Assembly (NCBI RefSeq): GCF_905163445.1
Contig: NC_053190.1
Coordinates: 6,078,501 to 6,142,500 of the forward strand
DNA from: Pararge aegeria
Lineage: Eukaryota > Arthropoda > Insecta > Lepidoptera > Nymphalidae
Reading direction: 5' to 3'
DNA: 64,000 bases
In this document: in pieces, positions 27,001 through 37,057 of the stretch
Numbering within the stretch: position 1 is the first letter of the stretch
How the letters are laid out: every line of letters starts with the position of its first letter
The notes under the pieces: generated by a model
Database searches by the model: none
What the model saw: the letters and a program-made list of their open reading frames with translations, nothing else
Told to the model about the DNA's origin: nothing
Translations under genes and position numbers: made by a program

Positions 27001-30000
27001 AAAAATATGCTCGTGGTAGAAGCAAGAAGACTTTATGCATGTGTACAGATCTCAAAATTACGTATTGCATACTAAAAGCAATATTGCCAAATCTCGAAAT
27101 TGCCCGGGTAGCAACATAGCTTTGCATATAAAGATAAGTTGGAAACGTGGCTGCTCGTGATCAAAGGAAAAATAATTTATGCATGTCATTGTATCTGAAG
27201 TTGCAATAGGCGGGGCACATAACTTGAAGAACCGATGGACGTTCGGGTCCTAAGGTGCTGGAATCGCGACCCCGCACTGGTGTCGCGGTGACGTCCATCG
27301 GTTTATTGCCTATTGTCGCCTATTGACGGCCAATTGGCGCAGCGACCCTGCTTTCTGAGTCCAAGGCCGTGGGTTCGATTCCCACAACTGGATAATATTT
27401 GTGTGATGAACATATGAATGTTTTTCAGAGTCTGGGTGTTTATCTATATATTATAAGTATTTATGTATATTATTCATAAAAATTATTCATCAGTTATCTT
27501 AGTACCCATAACACAAGCTACGCTTACTTTGGGACTAGATGGCGATGTGTGTATTGTCGTAGTATATTTATTTATTTATTGCAACTTCAGATACAATGAC
27601 ATGCATAAGTTCTTTTTCCTTTGATCACGAGCAGCAACGTTTCCAACTTATCTTTATATGCAAAGATATGTTGCTACCTGGGCCATTTCGAGATTTGGTG
27701 GGCCCCAACGAGGTGGGTAGACGACACTAAGCGGCCCAGGATCGAGGATTTTAGGAAAGACCATGTCGATATCCTGCAGAGGATGCAATCGGTTAAATTG
27801 ATGATGATGATCATGGTATCAATCGCACAAATTAAAACGATATGCGAGATCGTTAAACCTCTAAAATATTTCTTCGCTAACAACAAAAAACTTGCATGAC
27901 CTACACCCATTATATAAATCTCTTAAAAGACTCGTGAAGATTAAATAACAAAATTTACTGCACCTGGTCGAAGCAAGAAGACTTTGAGCATGACGTAGCA
28001 TACATCTCACAATTGCATACGAAAGTCAACATTGCAAAATCTCTGAATGCCCTCGATGGCAACAAAAAGTTTGTTTGACGCATACCCATTATGTAAATCT
28101 CGAATCAGCCAGAGCGTTTTAAGGATTAGTTGAAAATTGGTTGCTCTCGGTCGAAGGAAGAAGACTATCACGTGCAATTTAAGATCACCGGCTCATTCGT
28201 GCCCAACCACACTGTGCAAATAGGAAACAAAACGTATGAGATACTCGTACATGTACTATTTTCTTGAAGTCGGGAATTACAATGTATAATAAATATATGT
28301 TTCACTTTAAAATTAATTTATTCCAAGTAAGGCATTCTTTATAAGCACGAGAAGAGCCGGCAAGAAACTCAGTAGTTGCTCTTTTTCAACATCAACATTT
28401 ACAATAATTGTTGTATTTTGCGGCAAATGAAAACAGAGCTGGGTGCTTCCAAGCTACCATGTTATTAAGCAATTCATCAACTGAATAGCAACCTCGCTGT
28501 AATAAATCTGTTTTAACACATTGTTTAAACTTATGGTTATATTCCTCTATCCAGAATTAAAAACATACAGATTCCACATCCAGCAATTTAGTATCCAATA
28601 ACAGAGAAGACGCCCCGAGCATGTCCCACTTCACACCCGTGGAATGTAGCTCACAAACTTATTCCATTTTCCTCATTTTATGGTAAACGTTTCGAACATT
28701 AGAGGTAAAATAATTGCTGTCATCTGCTAAATTAATGAAGTGTCTAAACGCCTTTTTGAGAAACACTACTAAAGTTGAGTGGTTTAATGCTTATATATTA
28801 GTCGTGTACGGGTTCTGTATGTTCTTAATTCTGTGATATAAATTTATACGTTTGACTGACAACCTACAGGCCGAACAGTTGAACGTAGAAATTGGAAACT
28901 TTGAGTTATTTCTTGCACCTGCTTTTTTTTTAAATGGGATAACCCACCATCCCAAATTTTTTTATTTGTGATATTTGTTAAAAAGTAAAAAAACACTTGT
29001 TGCACAGTTATAGTTTATACTACCTCCAAACGGGTAAAATGTTAATAGAAGTTTTTATAAAAGCCCTTAATTCTGTAAGATATTTTTAAAATTGCTATAA
29101 TGAGTTAACAGAAATTCACAAAGTACTAGGTATATGTATTACCAATACAAAAGTAGAAGGTTGTATCTTCAGTGGCGTGCACTGGGTTTCTTACCAGGGT
29201 ATGCATACAGCAGGAAAATTGCATAAAATGGAAAAATCCTCCTCTAATGCGGGCTATATTTCAATTTTAGGTATGCAGTGCTTTTGTGCATGTATGAAGT
29301 GCACGCCACTGTGTATCTTGTAGGTTTGTTCATCGAATTAAATCAAATATGTCTATACTAGTGTTTCTTTAAGTCCGGAAAACACATATCAAACGAACAA
29401 AGCGCACGAACAAACGCAAGCTAGTTTACTCTTATTATATGGTTAAACGGCTAGCTCTTTCTATATTTGAAACCGCTCATCTCTCAAGCGTTTGCTAAAA
29501 TTATACCATTTATTTTTCAACGATTAATTCTTCTGGAATAGGTTCCTATAAGTATACCATGTAAATATTTACCTTATATACTAAATAAATAAGGCTATCA
29601 AGTAATAAAATAGATTTGGTAGTTTGATTTGGTATGCCTAAGAAAGTACCTCTAGAAAGAAATAAAGATCTAAACATTCAGGAAATACTAAATAACTGGA
29701 TCATTGCAAGTTTATTGATCAGTATTGCATGGATGGCTAATGAACTAGTTGACTTCCTTTTTTGCCCACGTCACCACATTATGACATGGAGAACCTATAA
29801 TTTAAGTCATTTTGTCTAGCATTTCACATCACTAGCTCACTAGATGTGCCCGCGGTTTCGCCCACATGTAACCATCAATCTAAATATAACCTTGTCGTAT
29901 TTTTATATAAGTGTCAATAGATTAATCTTAGTCGCAAGAGTAACACTGGGTAGTACTTCAAAATAAAAAAAAAAATTAAGAATTTTTGGCGCCAAAAAGT

Positions 30001-33000
30001 AACCCAAAAAAATTTGTTTTCATAATACATGAGTTTTACATCACACTCGATGTGTCCCTGATGTTATCCTTGAGATACAGATGCTATTTCAAAACTTACT
30101 TCAGGATTCTGAACTCTATCGTAAACTCATCATTTTTATTTCTATCGTTTCAGTTATGTAATGAATTAAATAAAGATGGTAGTTATTAACGACGCTCCTA
30201 CTGCGTCGTTAATAAATTTTTGTGTTCTCTTAATAATTTGTTTGGTTGTTGTTACAAATTATGAGTAACTTACTCACTCACAACACAATTTGATTTAGAA
30301 GGAGGTAAATTCTCAATTAATATAATAATTATCTAATTAGTATCCTGTGTCTTCTGATTAATTAAAGACTTTCGCACTTACAATATTAGTATGGATTTAT
30401 CTAATAGTATAAATTTTTTGAATTGCATTTTCAAAATTAGATTTTCACACTTAAAAATATCAAAGCGCAGAGAAGTGGTCTCATATACCGATTTAGATCT
30501 TAGAATGCTTCAATTTAATGGTTGGCGGTATTAACGCTTTTTAAATTTTTATAAAATGAAAATAAGTGTTTATTAGGATTATCGTGCTATATAGACACAG
30601 TTGTGAAAGAACGAAACTTTTCGATAGACAAACCGAATACCTTTAAAATATTCTACTGACCCAGGAATCTAACCCAAGAATTCGTTATCTATAGTCAAAC
30701 ATGTTAAGTAAAATACCAGCTAGACCTTTAGATAGTAATAAGTATGTATACAATATTATCTGAAATCTGAACTCACAAATGTCACAAGTAGCACAATGTG
30801 ATGAGTTTAAGACGTCATAGATATCCTTTACTAAACACATTTAGTTTTCCCTAACCTAACCTAAACTTTTTAAATGCATTTAAAATTTATTAATTTGAAT
30901 TATTCCAAAATAACAAATGAATTCTTAAATTTCATTTATTCATACATATGATGCATTGATGTAAATGCAGAGCTATAATATTACAGTCGTAATGAAACAA
31001 ATAAGTGTTTAGTTACGTAATATTCGAAAATATGCAGACATTCAAAACAGGTTTGCGTTGAAGTTTATTTTCCTTAAAGCATTTTTTTGTACTCATATAG
31101 TGTTTTTACTTTAACCTGACTTTAAAAAAGAAGAGTTTCTAAATTTAATGATTACTTTTTAGTTAAAATAATCAACAAACCAAGTAGGTAAATAAAACCA
31201 TCGAATATAAAAAGAGCAACCAGATAGGGAAAACGCAACAAGAAGTTCCGCCCTTCTACTTACCTACCGGTGGGCCATCTGATCGGTCAGTCAATTATTA
31301 CTATAAAAAAAACAAAGTTCTAGAGATTATTTAAAAAAAAATTAAAAACAAACTCTTGACGTTTATTGGTATTATTAGTACAGATATAAAAATGGCTTTC
31401 TTACTTCTTCTTCCTCTTATCCCATGTTACGTTGGCTCGGGACAACATATCTTCTTCAAACTATAATGACAAGGTATAGTTATGCTTTTGGTCTTTTTTT
31501 TACGACCAAATTCCTCCAGCCCTCATTGAGCATATCTTTATAAGAGAAATAACTTAATCTTCCTTTTATTTTTTTAATTATTAGTTGAATAATTGAGGTG
31601 TACCATCGAAACCCAACCTTCGCGCTCTCTACAGAGAAACCTACTCATGTAGGTACCGTACTGATTGTAGACTCAATGCTACTGACCTTAGAATATCTTT
31701 TCCTGTTATTATTACTATCATTTAATCAAAGAATAAAATCAACTGGCTTATCTAAGTACTCAATATAAACATAATCAATCAAAACATTCTCTTATTTCTT
31801 AAATCTGTTTCAAGCTGTCAAATTTGGATAACGGTAAGTGAGGGGCTTACTCTGTAAACTAATCATAATCTTCTTCAATTTGGCTAAGTAGCAATCAAGT
31901 AGTTTCCATCTTTCAAGACTGGGTGTGAATCAGTTTGCCACGTAAAAGACAAAAGTCAAAATTCATTTATTTCAAGTAGGCCTCATATAAGCACTTTTGA
32001 AACGTAATAAAGTAAGTATGTCTGTTTGTAGTGAGTCTACCACCGGTTTGGAAAGCAGATTCTACCGAGAAGAAGCTGGCAAGAAACACAGCAGTTGGTC
32101 TTTTCCAACATCATTTTACAATTCAATTATCATTTTTCTAACTTGTGTGAGATGAAAGACAACCTTGTCATTCAGAAATTCGTCAATAGTAGGTATAGTA
32201 ACCTCGATGTATTAAATGTGTTTTTATACATTATTTTAACTTATGTAATGGTAAATCTTATATTACCTTAGTTATCATGTTATAAAAGAATATACTCAGA
32301 CCCTCAAAGTTTTTGTGCACTTTCCTAAGACGATATGCTGATATCACTAATTTATGACCATTTCTAGGAAGTCGATTGTTTTTATCCACTTTTTTTTAAT
32401 AAAGATTAATGTTTTATTTTACAAAGATTAAATTGTTATAATGAAGAGTTGTTGCATTAGTACCCCCTTTCCTATCCACTGACAGAACCTCACGTTCTAG
32501 AAATAAATTCCATCCCCACCATCTTGGCTGCCTGGTATTCTTCTACTATTCGCAATACGAGATTATATTACCGCGCACTTGCAAATTGTGGAACAATCTA
32601 CCATCTGATGTGTCCCCTCTAATCTACAATTTAGGGTTATCCAAGGGGCAGATAAACACTCTAGTGCTGTGTGTGTGGCTACTCTAGTGCTGCAGATGTT
32701 CATGGACGGCGATTTTCACATAATATCTTGCTCGTTTGCTCGCTATTAATATTTAAAAAGAAACTATTTTGTATTTGGGTTTGCCAACTTCCCTGAAGCA
32801 GGTCTGGTGAGAGGCTTCAGCCGTGGCAGTTTCCACATTACCGACATGGACTTGCCGCAAAACGTAAATTAGCGTTCTGGTACGATGCCGCGTAGAAATT
32901 GCATCGATGTTTGTGTCTTTTATAACTGCCTTATATACTGATTTTAATGTACCTTAAACATAACACAATATAGAAACCTGTAGCCTTGAGCAAAAATACT

Positions 33001-35915
33001 TTTTTTACCGACATTTCAAATCCAAGCGATTCTATTGTGATAATAACAGTAATGACAGTAATGATAACAATCATTAGGTACATCTGAGATTTCCGGAAAA
33101 TACAATTTATGAAAATTACCCTCAGCGTAACACAACAACCAAGTAAAGTAGGTGTTTACTATGTAGGTATGTTTCGGCTTAACTGAGTACACAATTACCT
33201 ATTTTCACCTTAGATTTTCACTGATAGGTTACCGCCCGTTATTACGAAAATTAAAACTTCAGATAGCCGGTAGGTGTACAGTGTAAATATTTTCCTACTC
33301 TTCTCTTTTAGATGAGGATACTAAATTCAACATTCTGACATCTGAAGATTACATTGATTTTACAAATTTGACGCGAATATGTCCATTTTAAATATAAATA
33401 TACTACGACAATACGCACATCGCCATCTAGCCCCAAAGTAAGCGTAGCTTGTGTTATGGGTACTAAGATGGCTGATGAATATTTATATGAATAATACTTA
33501 GAATATACATTACAAACACCCAGACACTGAAAATCACTCATGCTCATCACACAAACATTTTCCAGTTGTGGGAATCGAACCCACGGCCTTGGACTCAGAA
33601 AGCAGGGTCGCTGTAAACTGCGCCAATCGGCCGTCAGGCTGTCAATTTTAAACGCTATCATATCTTAGATCTGGCTCAATTAAGACAACTATAACGACGG
33701 AGACGTTTATATATTCTACTTTTAAACTGTTTGTGGTATTTTATAATAGTATTTTTTTATTTAGGTTCAAAATCATTTTTCATTCACTTTTTCACTTTCA
33801 AGTTCAATCCTAAGGTTGCCTAGCTGAGATCGCTACTCAGAAAGTCTAGTAAGGAATATGGCCTATTTTGAATAGCATTTCTATCTTCGTGCATCAATTT
33901 TTCTTTTATTTCCACATGTAGTAGAACATAATAATTATAAATAAATGTTTTTTCATCATGTTCGATCGGAAGAGATTAAAGACGGAATGTTGAAGGTTGT
34001 TTTTAGTGGAGGGGGTGTCTTTTGCTTTAACAACGTCCATTTTTGCAAGTTTGCAACAATAAGAAAATAAACTCTGTTAATGGTGGGGTAATTTTAGTAT
34101 GCTGTTTTTTTTTTATTTATCAAGGCAGGTACCTACTTGCTATTTAAGTTTAAGATATAGTCTATTTGACGCGAACAGATGCAAAACTATTCTTCCAAAA
34201 AGAACCACAAAACTGAACACCTGATTACCTTAAACTTCACGACTATTGTTGAAGCTAGAGCATATTATGTCACAGCATACTCATTAGCAGTCATTGTTAT
34301 TGAAATAAGAAACATTAAACAGAATATTGTGTACCAACACAATAAACAGATAAGAATGTCTCTTACATTCCTTCTTGAAAGTGAATGCTTATAAATCGCA
34401 AGTTCGACAAAAAGTTGATATTATCAGTCCCAAGTTATGTAATCGACTATCAAAGCAGGTCCTGAAGTTGAACCTGCACTTTTATGTATTTTAGGTCAAA
34501 ACCAGATTTTAGGTAAATACTACGTAAGGTATGGATATCTTTGGAAAATAAAAAAATAACTGTGAATCTGTATATCTATGTATCACGGTAAAGCCGTTGA
34601 ATCGATGTTATTTTAATTCCATATTACCGTCAAAATGTCTAAACTATGATTTAATAAAGAAGGTTCACCGTTTATCCGTTTCTGTTTCCACCTTATGAGT
34701 ACATAAAGAACTCTATCTTTTTAAATACTCAGACTCTCTCAATGGAAACTCTTAACAAAAAATTAGCAAATAAATGCTTTGTAACGTTTATATAAAAGTG
34801 GCTATTTCTAAGTATAGTTCATGTATCTCACGTGTTAGTCATAAAGACCCTAGAGTAGAGAATCCCAAAACTTGAATGTCTTGTTGCACTTGCCATTGTT
34901 TTTGGATAAAGCTCCTTAGATTGAATTAATGATTTTATTTTTGGCAACCGGTATAATGCCAGCCAAAGATGATGATGATGATGCTATGCTAGATCTATAT
35001 TCCAAACGATCCCATCCATGAAAAGAAAGATAAAATACTTAAAGTCGCGACCTCCTTACTAAGTAGTTAAAAATTGTAGTAGTTGTCACTGATGTAAAAC
35101 CTCGGCAGGACCTCTTCCCATCCCTGGGGATCCCATAACCCTCGAGCCATAATATCTTATGTCAAAAAAATATCGTATAAATCCGGTGACGGGTATGGTA
35201 ACATATATAATTATGTATGAACGCTTCATAAGTGCCTGGGATCCAGTCTAAATAAATAAAATATTTTTAATTAGAAATTTGGAGGTGGCCTGGCTGTCCA
35301 GCGCTTAATTGCAGTCAGCATTTTGTAACACCATGTCACGCGTAACTTTCATTGATTAAGAATATTTTTGGAGTTAGTTTTCATTTAAATAGTAACATCC
35401 CTATTATTAATATGTATGTATATTCTTAGAGTTTTGCGCACCGCTATAAGGATTCATATGTGAGCCAATTCCTCATAACGGTTGCCTGGAAGAAATCACT
35501 ATAAGTGATAAGGCCGCCTTTGTTACACAAATTAAATTGACTTGTACCTTTGTTGTTTTTGTTTCTTTTATTTATTTTTTCCTTGTGTGCAATAAAGTAT
35601 TTTTTATTGATTAATTGATCTCTGTATATACAATTAAAACATAAAAATATATAACATTAAAATTAACGGCTATTCGTCAGTCTGACTTAAAAACAGAAAC
35701 GGCGATTTAAATACTTCTCAGGGTTTTGTTGTTTGAAAATCCAAAAGGAACGAAGCTAGAAAATCTACTCAATAGAAATATTGCTGGTGGAACGAAGTTC
35801 ACGGGATCATGCAGTATTAAATAAGAATAAAAATAAATAATAATATAATATGTAGCTGATGCTATTATTTCTATGTAATCACCTGTTTTAAAAACGCTGC
35901 CGGAATTTTCGTCAT
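1..35915 (-). CDS. MFS facilitated sugar (trehalose-type) transporter, 3' end outside window
   Basis: Spliced by eye on the minus strand; coding exons in order: 35915-35883, 26028-25893, 25241-25027, 7008-6864, 5365-5233, 4390-4224, 125-1 (continues off the window). All phases join in frame to 318 residues, with no internal stop. Family motifs appear in order: GRK at 79-81 after TM2, GR at 110-111, VYVSE near 127-131, RGR near 138-140, PESPVW 187-192, QQFSGID 257-263, DRAGRR 305-310. These are the sugar-porter signatures of insect Tret1-like facilitators, plasma-membrane proteins that move trehalose or other sugars down their gradient. Substrate is not determinable here. The loop motif usually written GxxxDRxGRK has Gln-Gln in place of Asp-Arg (residues 76-77). 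The start ATG at 35915 begins an 11-residue exon (MTKIPAAFLKQ) whose phase-0 donor fits exon 2. About 150 C-terminal residues should lie beyond position 1. The exon 3 donor appears to be GC rather than GT. Confidence 0.9.
165..468 (-). mobile_element. tRNA-derived SINE (family 1), in transporter intron
   Basis: Read on the minus strand it starts GCGGTGATAGCGTAGTAGTT (A-box region), then has GAGTTCGAATCCCAGC (B box), and ends in the 'acacgccgttgag'-type body. It is the same family as 62994-63285. It is a SINE head, not a functional tRNA. Confidence 0.65.
469..2452. other. Transporter intron, no feature recognised except a SINE-tail scrap
   Basis: AT-rich intron sequence. A short piece near 1385-1440 (CCGCTACCATCTTAAGACTG) resembles the SINE family at 39268. 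A hairpin (18-bp arms at 2219-2236 and 2284-2301, AATTACTTTTTCTGATTT) lies near the right end. Nothing coding is seen. Confidence 0.5.
2453..2860 (+). mobile_element. Helitron-like 5' end, degenerate
   Basis: It begins TCCATACTAATATTATAAAG, close to the lepidopteran Helitron 5' terminus. It shares interior sequence (ATTGATGATACATAAAA and the region after it) with the copy at 42837. The right boundary is uncertain. Confidence 0.5.
3067..3290 (-). mobile_element. tRNA-derived SINE (family 2)
   Basis: Minus-strand element with a TGGCGCAGTGGGC-like A box, a GTGGGTTCGATTCCCACAAC B box and the body ending ACACAAGCTACGCTTACTTT. It is the same family as 27325, 33400, 41810 and 59797. Confidence 0.8.
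3550..3740 (-). mobile_element. LINE 3'-tail fragment
   Basis: Read on the minus strand it carries GTTGCCTGG-AGAGATCGCTA and a GGCCGCC motif. The same motif recurs at 26060-26205 (-), 33795-33870 (+) and 35440-35605 (+, ending GTGCAATAAAGTATTTT). It is probably the 3' tail of a non-LTR retrotransposon; the family was not identified. Confidence 0.45.
3741..4223. other. Transporter intron remainder
   Basis: AT-rich, no feature recognised. Confidence 0.4.
5366..6863. other. Transporter intron with a dispersed repeat at about 6608-6805
   Basis: The 111-codon plus-strand frame at 5813-6148 is low-complexity, hydrophobic and has no known match; I treat it as chance. From 6608 a segment starting TAGCTGTTACCCGCGACTTC and containing GTCCTTTCGGTAGTTTTTTA and CAGACAGACAGACG is a common lepidopteran dispersed repeat. 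Confidence 0.45.
7191..7395. mobile_element. hAT-type MITE, copy 1
   Basis: Terminal inverted repeats CAGTGGCGTGCATAGAGGGT, with CATCTGCATACCCTGT further in. The flanking 8-mers GTCAGGTG and GTCAGGAG match at 7 of 8 bases. CAGTGGCG ends and 8-bp duplications are typical of hAT. It is too short (205 bp) to encode transposase. Confidence 0.8.
7822..7830. repeat. Target-site duplication, left copy
   Basis: CTACAATAC directly abuts the left terminal inverted repeat and is identical to 22500-22508. Confidence 0.85.
7831..8340 (+). repeat. Left terminal inverted repeat, unique part
   Basis: Reverse-complement copy of 21990-22499; by eye the arms match throughout, including a 195-bp stretch (8014-8208 versus 22122-22316) with identical translation. 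It contains two imperfect ~150-bp subrepeats, recognisable by GCATGCAGCT and AGTTCCTGAT, and a perfect 11-bp-stem hairpin at 7973-8002. Confidence 0.85.
8360..15421 (+). repeat. Satellite array, left arm (~42 monomers of ~170 bp)
   Basis: Tandem monomers are anchored by CAGCCTAGAACTC; for example 9031, 9201 and 9371 are spaced exactly 170 bp. At least three monomer types alternate. The common one contains TTGGCAACCCTATA before the anchor. A ~163-bp form contains AAGAAACCCATCCTACAG. A rarer form near 10560 and 10740 contains CCTTGACATTCC or similar. Monomers at the outer edge (8360-8640) are the most diverged. Each monomer holds a second related half-site, AAGCCTAGAACAC. No coding potential; open frames in it are chance. 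Confidence 0.95.
11262..14300 (+). repeat. Two tandem copies of a 1519-bp higher-order unit in the left arm
   Basis: Distinctive monomer variants recur at exactly 1519 bp: 11282/12801, 11341/12860, 11781/13300 and 12601/14120. The unit is nine monomers. Copies are nearly identical; one difference seen is CATTTCAC near 12031 versus CATATCAC near 13550. The copy junction lies near 12780, where flanking sequence stops matching. Confidence 0.85.
15422..16355. other. Core of the foldback element
   Basis: Non-satellite spacer between the arms. It contains its own inverted repeat (15629-15694 against 15924-16006, sharing AATTCAATCATAATTATACG) and a direct repeat GGATTAGTTAACCTAACTTA at 15685 and 16031. 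An 88-codon minus-strand open frame (15712-15978) overlaps these repeats and resembles nothing I know. No transposase catalytic motif was recognised. Confidence 0.7.
16356..21970 (-). repeat. Satellite array, right arm (~33 monomers, inverted)
   Basis: This is the same monomer family in reverse complement, anchored by GAGTTCTAGGCTG, with the same types: ggttgcc form, GGATGGGTTTCTT form and TGTCAAGGGTTTC form. It is about 1.4 kb shorter than the left arm, so the arms have changed copy number since they were mirror images. Outer-edge monomers (21720-21970) are again the most diverged and match the left outer edge. Confidence 0.95.
21990..22499 (-). repeat. Right terminal inverted repeat, unique part
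   Basis: Mirror copy of 7831-8340. It includes the same internal hairpin (about 22328-22357) and ends CTTCACCTACAC next to the 9-bp target duplication. Confidence 0.85.
22500..22508. repeat. Target-site duplication, right copy
   Basis: CTACAATAC directly abuts the right terminal inverted repeat and is identical to 7822-7830. Confidence 0.85.
22509..25026. other. Transporter intron right of the foldback element
   Basis: It contains a family-1 SINE body at about 22730-22925 (+, ending in GATGATGATT-like sequence) and a tRNA-like SINE at about 23300-23628 (-). The rest, including 23700-24990, is AT-rich with no recognised feature. Confidence 0.5.
23300..23628 (-). mobile_element. tRNA-derived SINE or fragment
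   Basis: Minus-strand CTAGTGGCGAGCATG resembles an A box, and GAGCTCGATTCCCGGGTAAG a B box. A body of about 250 bp follows. No cloverleaf fold is expected of a real tRNA, so SINE is preferred. Confidence 0.5.
25020..25027 (-). other. Probable GC-AG splice donor of transporter coding exon 3
   Basis: Exon 3 ends ...CAA GTA TAT, followed by GCAAGT at 25026-25021. This is the usual sequence of rare GC-AG introns. Splicing here is phase 0 and gives PAQVY-VSE, keeping the conserved Val-Tyr of the sugar-porter P-x-Y-x-(A/S/G)-E region. The nearest GT (25032-25031) would also keep frame but would delete Val-Tyr. Confidence 0.6.
26400..26832 (-). mobile_element. SINE (family 3) plus adjoining older repeat
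   Basis: Read on the minus strand, 26832-26560 begins CTCTGGTTCAACGGTGAGCG, has a GATCCCGGGTTTGATTCTCC B box, and ends in a GAGATTGCAGTCATGGGCTA plus A-rich tail. It matches the layout of 39268-39568. Next to it, 26410-26550 carries CACCTGATGGCAGTGGCAAA and GGGCATGCAAGGAACACGTC. These are motifs of another dispersed repeat, also found at 52130-52270. Confidence 0.6.
27206..27310 (+). mobile_element. RTE-type LINE fragment, upstream part
   Basis: It contains GGCGGGGCACATA and AACCGATGGACGTT, as in the LINE tail at 51255-51320. The downstream part of the same reading order (CCCCAACGAGGTGGGTAGAC, ending GATGATGATGAT) lies at 27700-27800. Confidence 0.6.
27325..27579 (+). mobile_element. tRNA-derived SINE (family 2)
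   Basis: AATTGGCGCAGCGACCCTGC head, GTGGGTTCGATTCCCACAAC B box, and body to ACACAAGCTACGCTTACTTT and GGCGATGTGTGTATTGTCGT, with a TTTA tail. Essentially full length. Confidence 0.8.
28310..29169. other. Transporter intron, LINE-like scrap then nothing recognised
   Basis: 28310-28440 contains AATTAATTTATTCCAAGTAAG and CCGGCAAGAAACTCAGTAGT, which also occur at 31955-32110 (second copy fuller) and in part at 46490-46530. This is likely an end of a non-LTR retrotransposon. No gene is seen to 29169. Confidence 0.4.
29170..29311. mobile_element. hAT-type MITE, copy 2
   Basis: Ends are CAGTGGCGTGCACT and its inverse AGTGCACGCCACTG, flanked by perfect 8-bp duplications TGTATCTT (29162-29169 and 29312-29319). 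It is 142 bp with an interior different from the other two copies, so it is a related subfamily. Confidence 0.85.
29320..33395. other. First intron of the transporter, gene-free
   Basis: AT-rich sequence with dispersed scraps: a GTGCCCGCGGTTTCGCCCAC piece near 29845, the retrotransposon end at 31955-32170 (TTCATTTATTTCAAGTAGGC), and a family-3 SINE body near 32800-32900 (AGGCTTCAGCCGTGGC). Short open frames at 29634 and 29986 have no family likeness. Confidence 0.4.
33400..33640 (-). mobile_element. tRNA-derived SINE (family 2)
   Basis: Minus-strand copy with GTGGGTTCGATTCCCACAAC (33557-33580 region), the AAGCTACGCTTACTTTGGGG body and the CGATGTGCGTATTGTCGTAG tail. Confidence 0.8.
33641..35882. 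other. Remainder of transporter intron 1
   Basis: It holds retrotransposon tail scraps at 33795-33870 and 35440-35605 (+, ending GTGCAATAAAGTATTTT). A short open frame at 34179-34394 has no recognisable product. Otherwise no feature is seen. Confidence 0.4.
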
Positions 35916-36400
35916 GTCGAACGCGGAACCAATTAACTCCACAAACAACTTCAAACAACCGGCAACAATGGCAATTGATATCGTTCGAGTGTGGCTGCGT
36001 CGCCGGCGATTAGTCCTCGATACACTAAAGGGCGGATGGAAATTATACCGGCAGGGAGACCGGTGTCTCTTGACCGCCAACTCTGACTGGGCCAGTCGCT
36101 GTATCTGCCAATCTGTTTTGATTAGCGATTACAATCGTAGGTATAAAAAAAATCTCCGTTTCTACAACAGTCATGTGAGATACACACGTTGCATGATAAA
36201 CAGTTTCCCAAACAAGGATCACAAGACTGTACTCTCTATGACAGCCCAAGCGAACTCACGTTGAAATGGGTTTCTGCAATGAAAAGTAATATGTTAGGTA
36301 GAGGACAATTAATTGTAAATAATGGTTTTTATTCGTTCCGGTTGTTAATCCCGAAAACTGGTTTTGAAGCCAGTTAATTGAATACAGGAAAATTCTTTAC
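35916..36400 (-). promoter_or_regulatory. Presumed 5' UTR/promoter side of the sugar transporter
   Basis: This is the sequence immediately upstream of the transporter start ATG. It is more GC-balanced than the surrounding introns and contains open frames on both strands with no recognisable protein. I infer 5' UTR and proximal promoter from position only. No TATA box or initiator was identified with confidence. Confidence 0.3.
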
Positions 36401-36419
36401 AATATATACGTTGTCCCAC

Positions 36420-36830
36420 GAGGCGACAAATAGATAAGGGAGTGGAATGGAAAACGGGCAGCAGCGTCCTCTGTTTTTTTTTCGGATTGTGTGTAGCTGA
36501 TTAACCCTAATAATTTTAAGAGCGTAACGCGGGCTTGTTGGCGAGCCTCGGAATGGGGCTCTGCCAGGAAGAGTTGGAACTCTAGGGCTCGAAGAAGCGA
36601 AGGGATTGTCGGCCTGAGGGCGCCTCATGCGAGGCCGAACTTCGGCTCAAGCTACGATTAGAGTGAAAGGGTTACGGACGGTGATTAGTCCGCACGCTTC
36701 CGAGAACGTGGTGCGAGCCCACGTCCGAATGACGTTAGAAGTCTGATAGGGACTATCAATCACAATAGTTTATTGTGTGTTCTGATCATTGTCAGTATTA
36801 AAGGTCCTCTGTCTGCCCAACGTGTTGATT
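36420..36830. repeat. GC-richer segment, probable retrotransposon remnant
   Basis: Base composition rises sharply against its AT-rich surroundings. The phrase GGGAGTGGAATGGAAAACGG followed by a T-rich run resembles lepidopteran non-LTR element sequence. No reverse-transcriptase motif survives in any frame that I could recognise. Family assignment is uncertain. Confidence 0.35.
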
Positions 36831-37057
36831 ATGGGCAAACCCTATATTCCAGCAGTGAACTGTTAATCTGCTAAAGGTATAATTAGTGATTGTAATCGGC
36901 AGGTATTATGTTCGTACAGGGAATTTAACGACCCAGAGTATGTATATTTCTTTGAAAAAGAATCGGTGATAGCCCCCAGTGGGTATCACTTTGCCATCAC
37001 ATTCGAAGGGCCGATTTTGTATGTGTAACTAGTATAGGTAAGCATTGATAACGAACC

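Larger units (their letters stand above)
26880..28200. repeat. Diverged repeat cluster with a 120-bp inverted repeat trapping LINE and SINE pieces
   Basis: Related blocks recur at about 26930-27119, 27960-28070 and 28140-28170 (AAGCAAGAAGACTTT, then a TTGCATAC-type motif). The block at 27085-27205 is repeated inverted at 27580-27700 with few differences. Between the arms lie an RTE-LINE piece (27206-27310) and a full SINE (27325-27579). The other LINE piece follows at 27700-27800. Confidence 0.65.

Noticed and set aside
35914..36264. 116-codon plus-strand open frame opposite the transporter start
   Set aside because: It overlaps the transporter first exon and presumed promoter in antisense. 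No known domain; best read as a shadow.
36374..36628. 84-codon minus-strand open frame in GC-rich sequence
   Set aside because: Composition follows the GC-rich repeat remnant and no protein family is recognisable.
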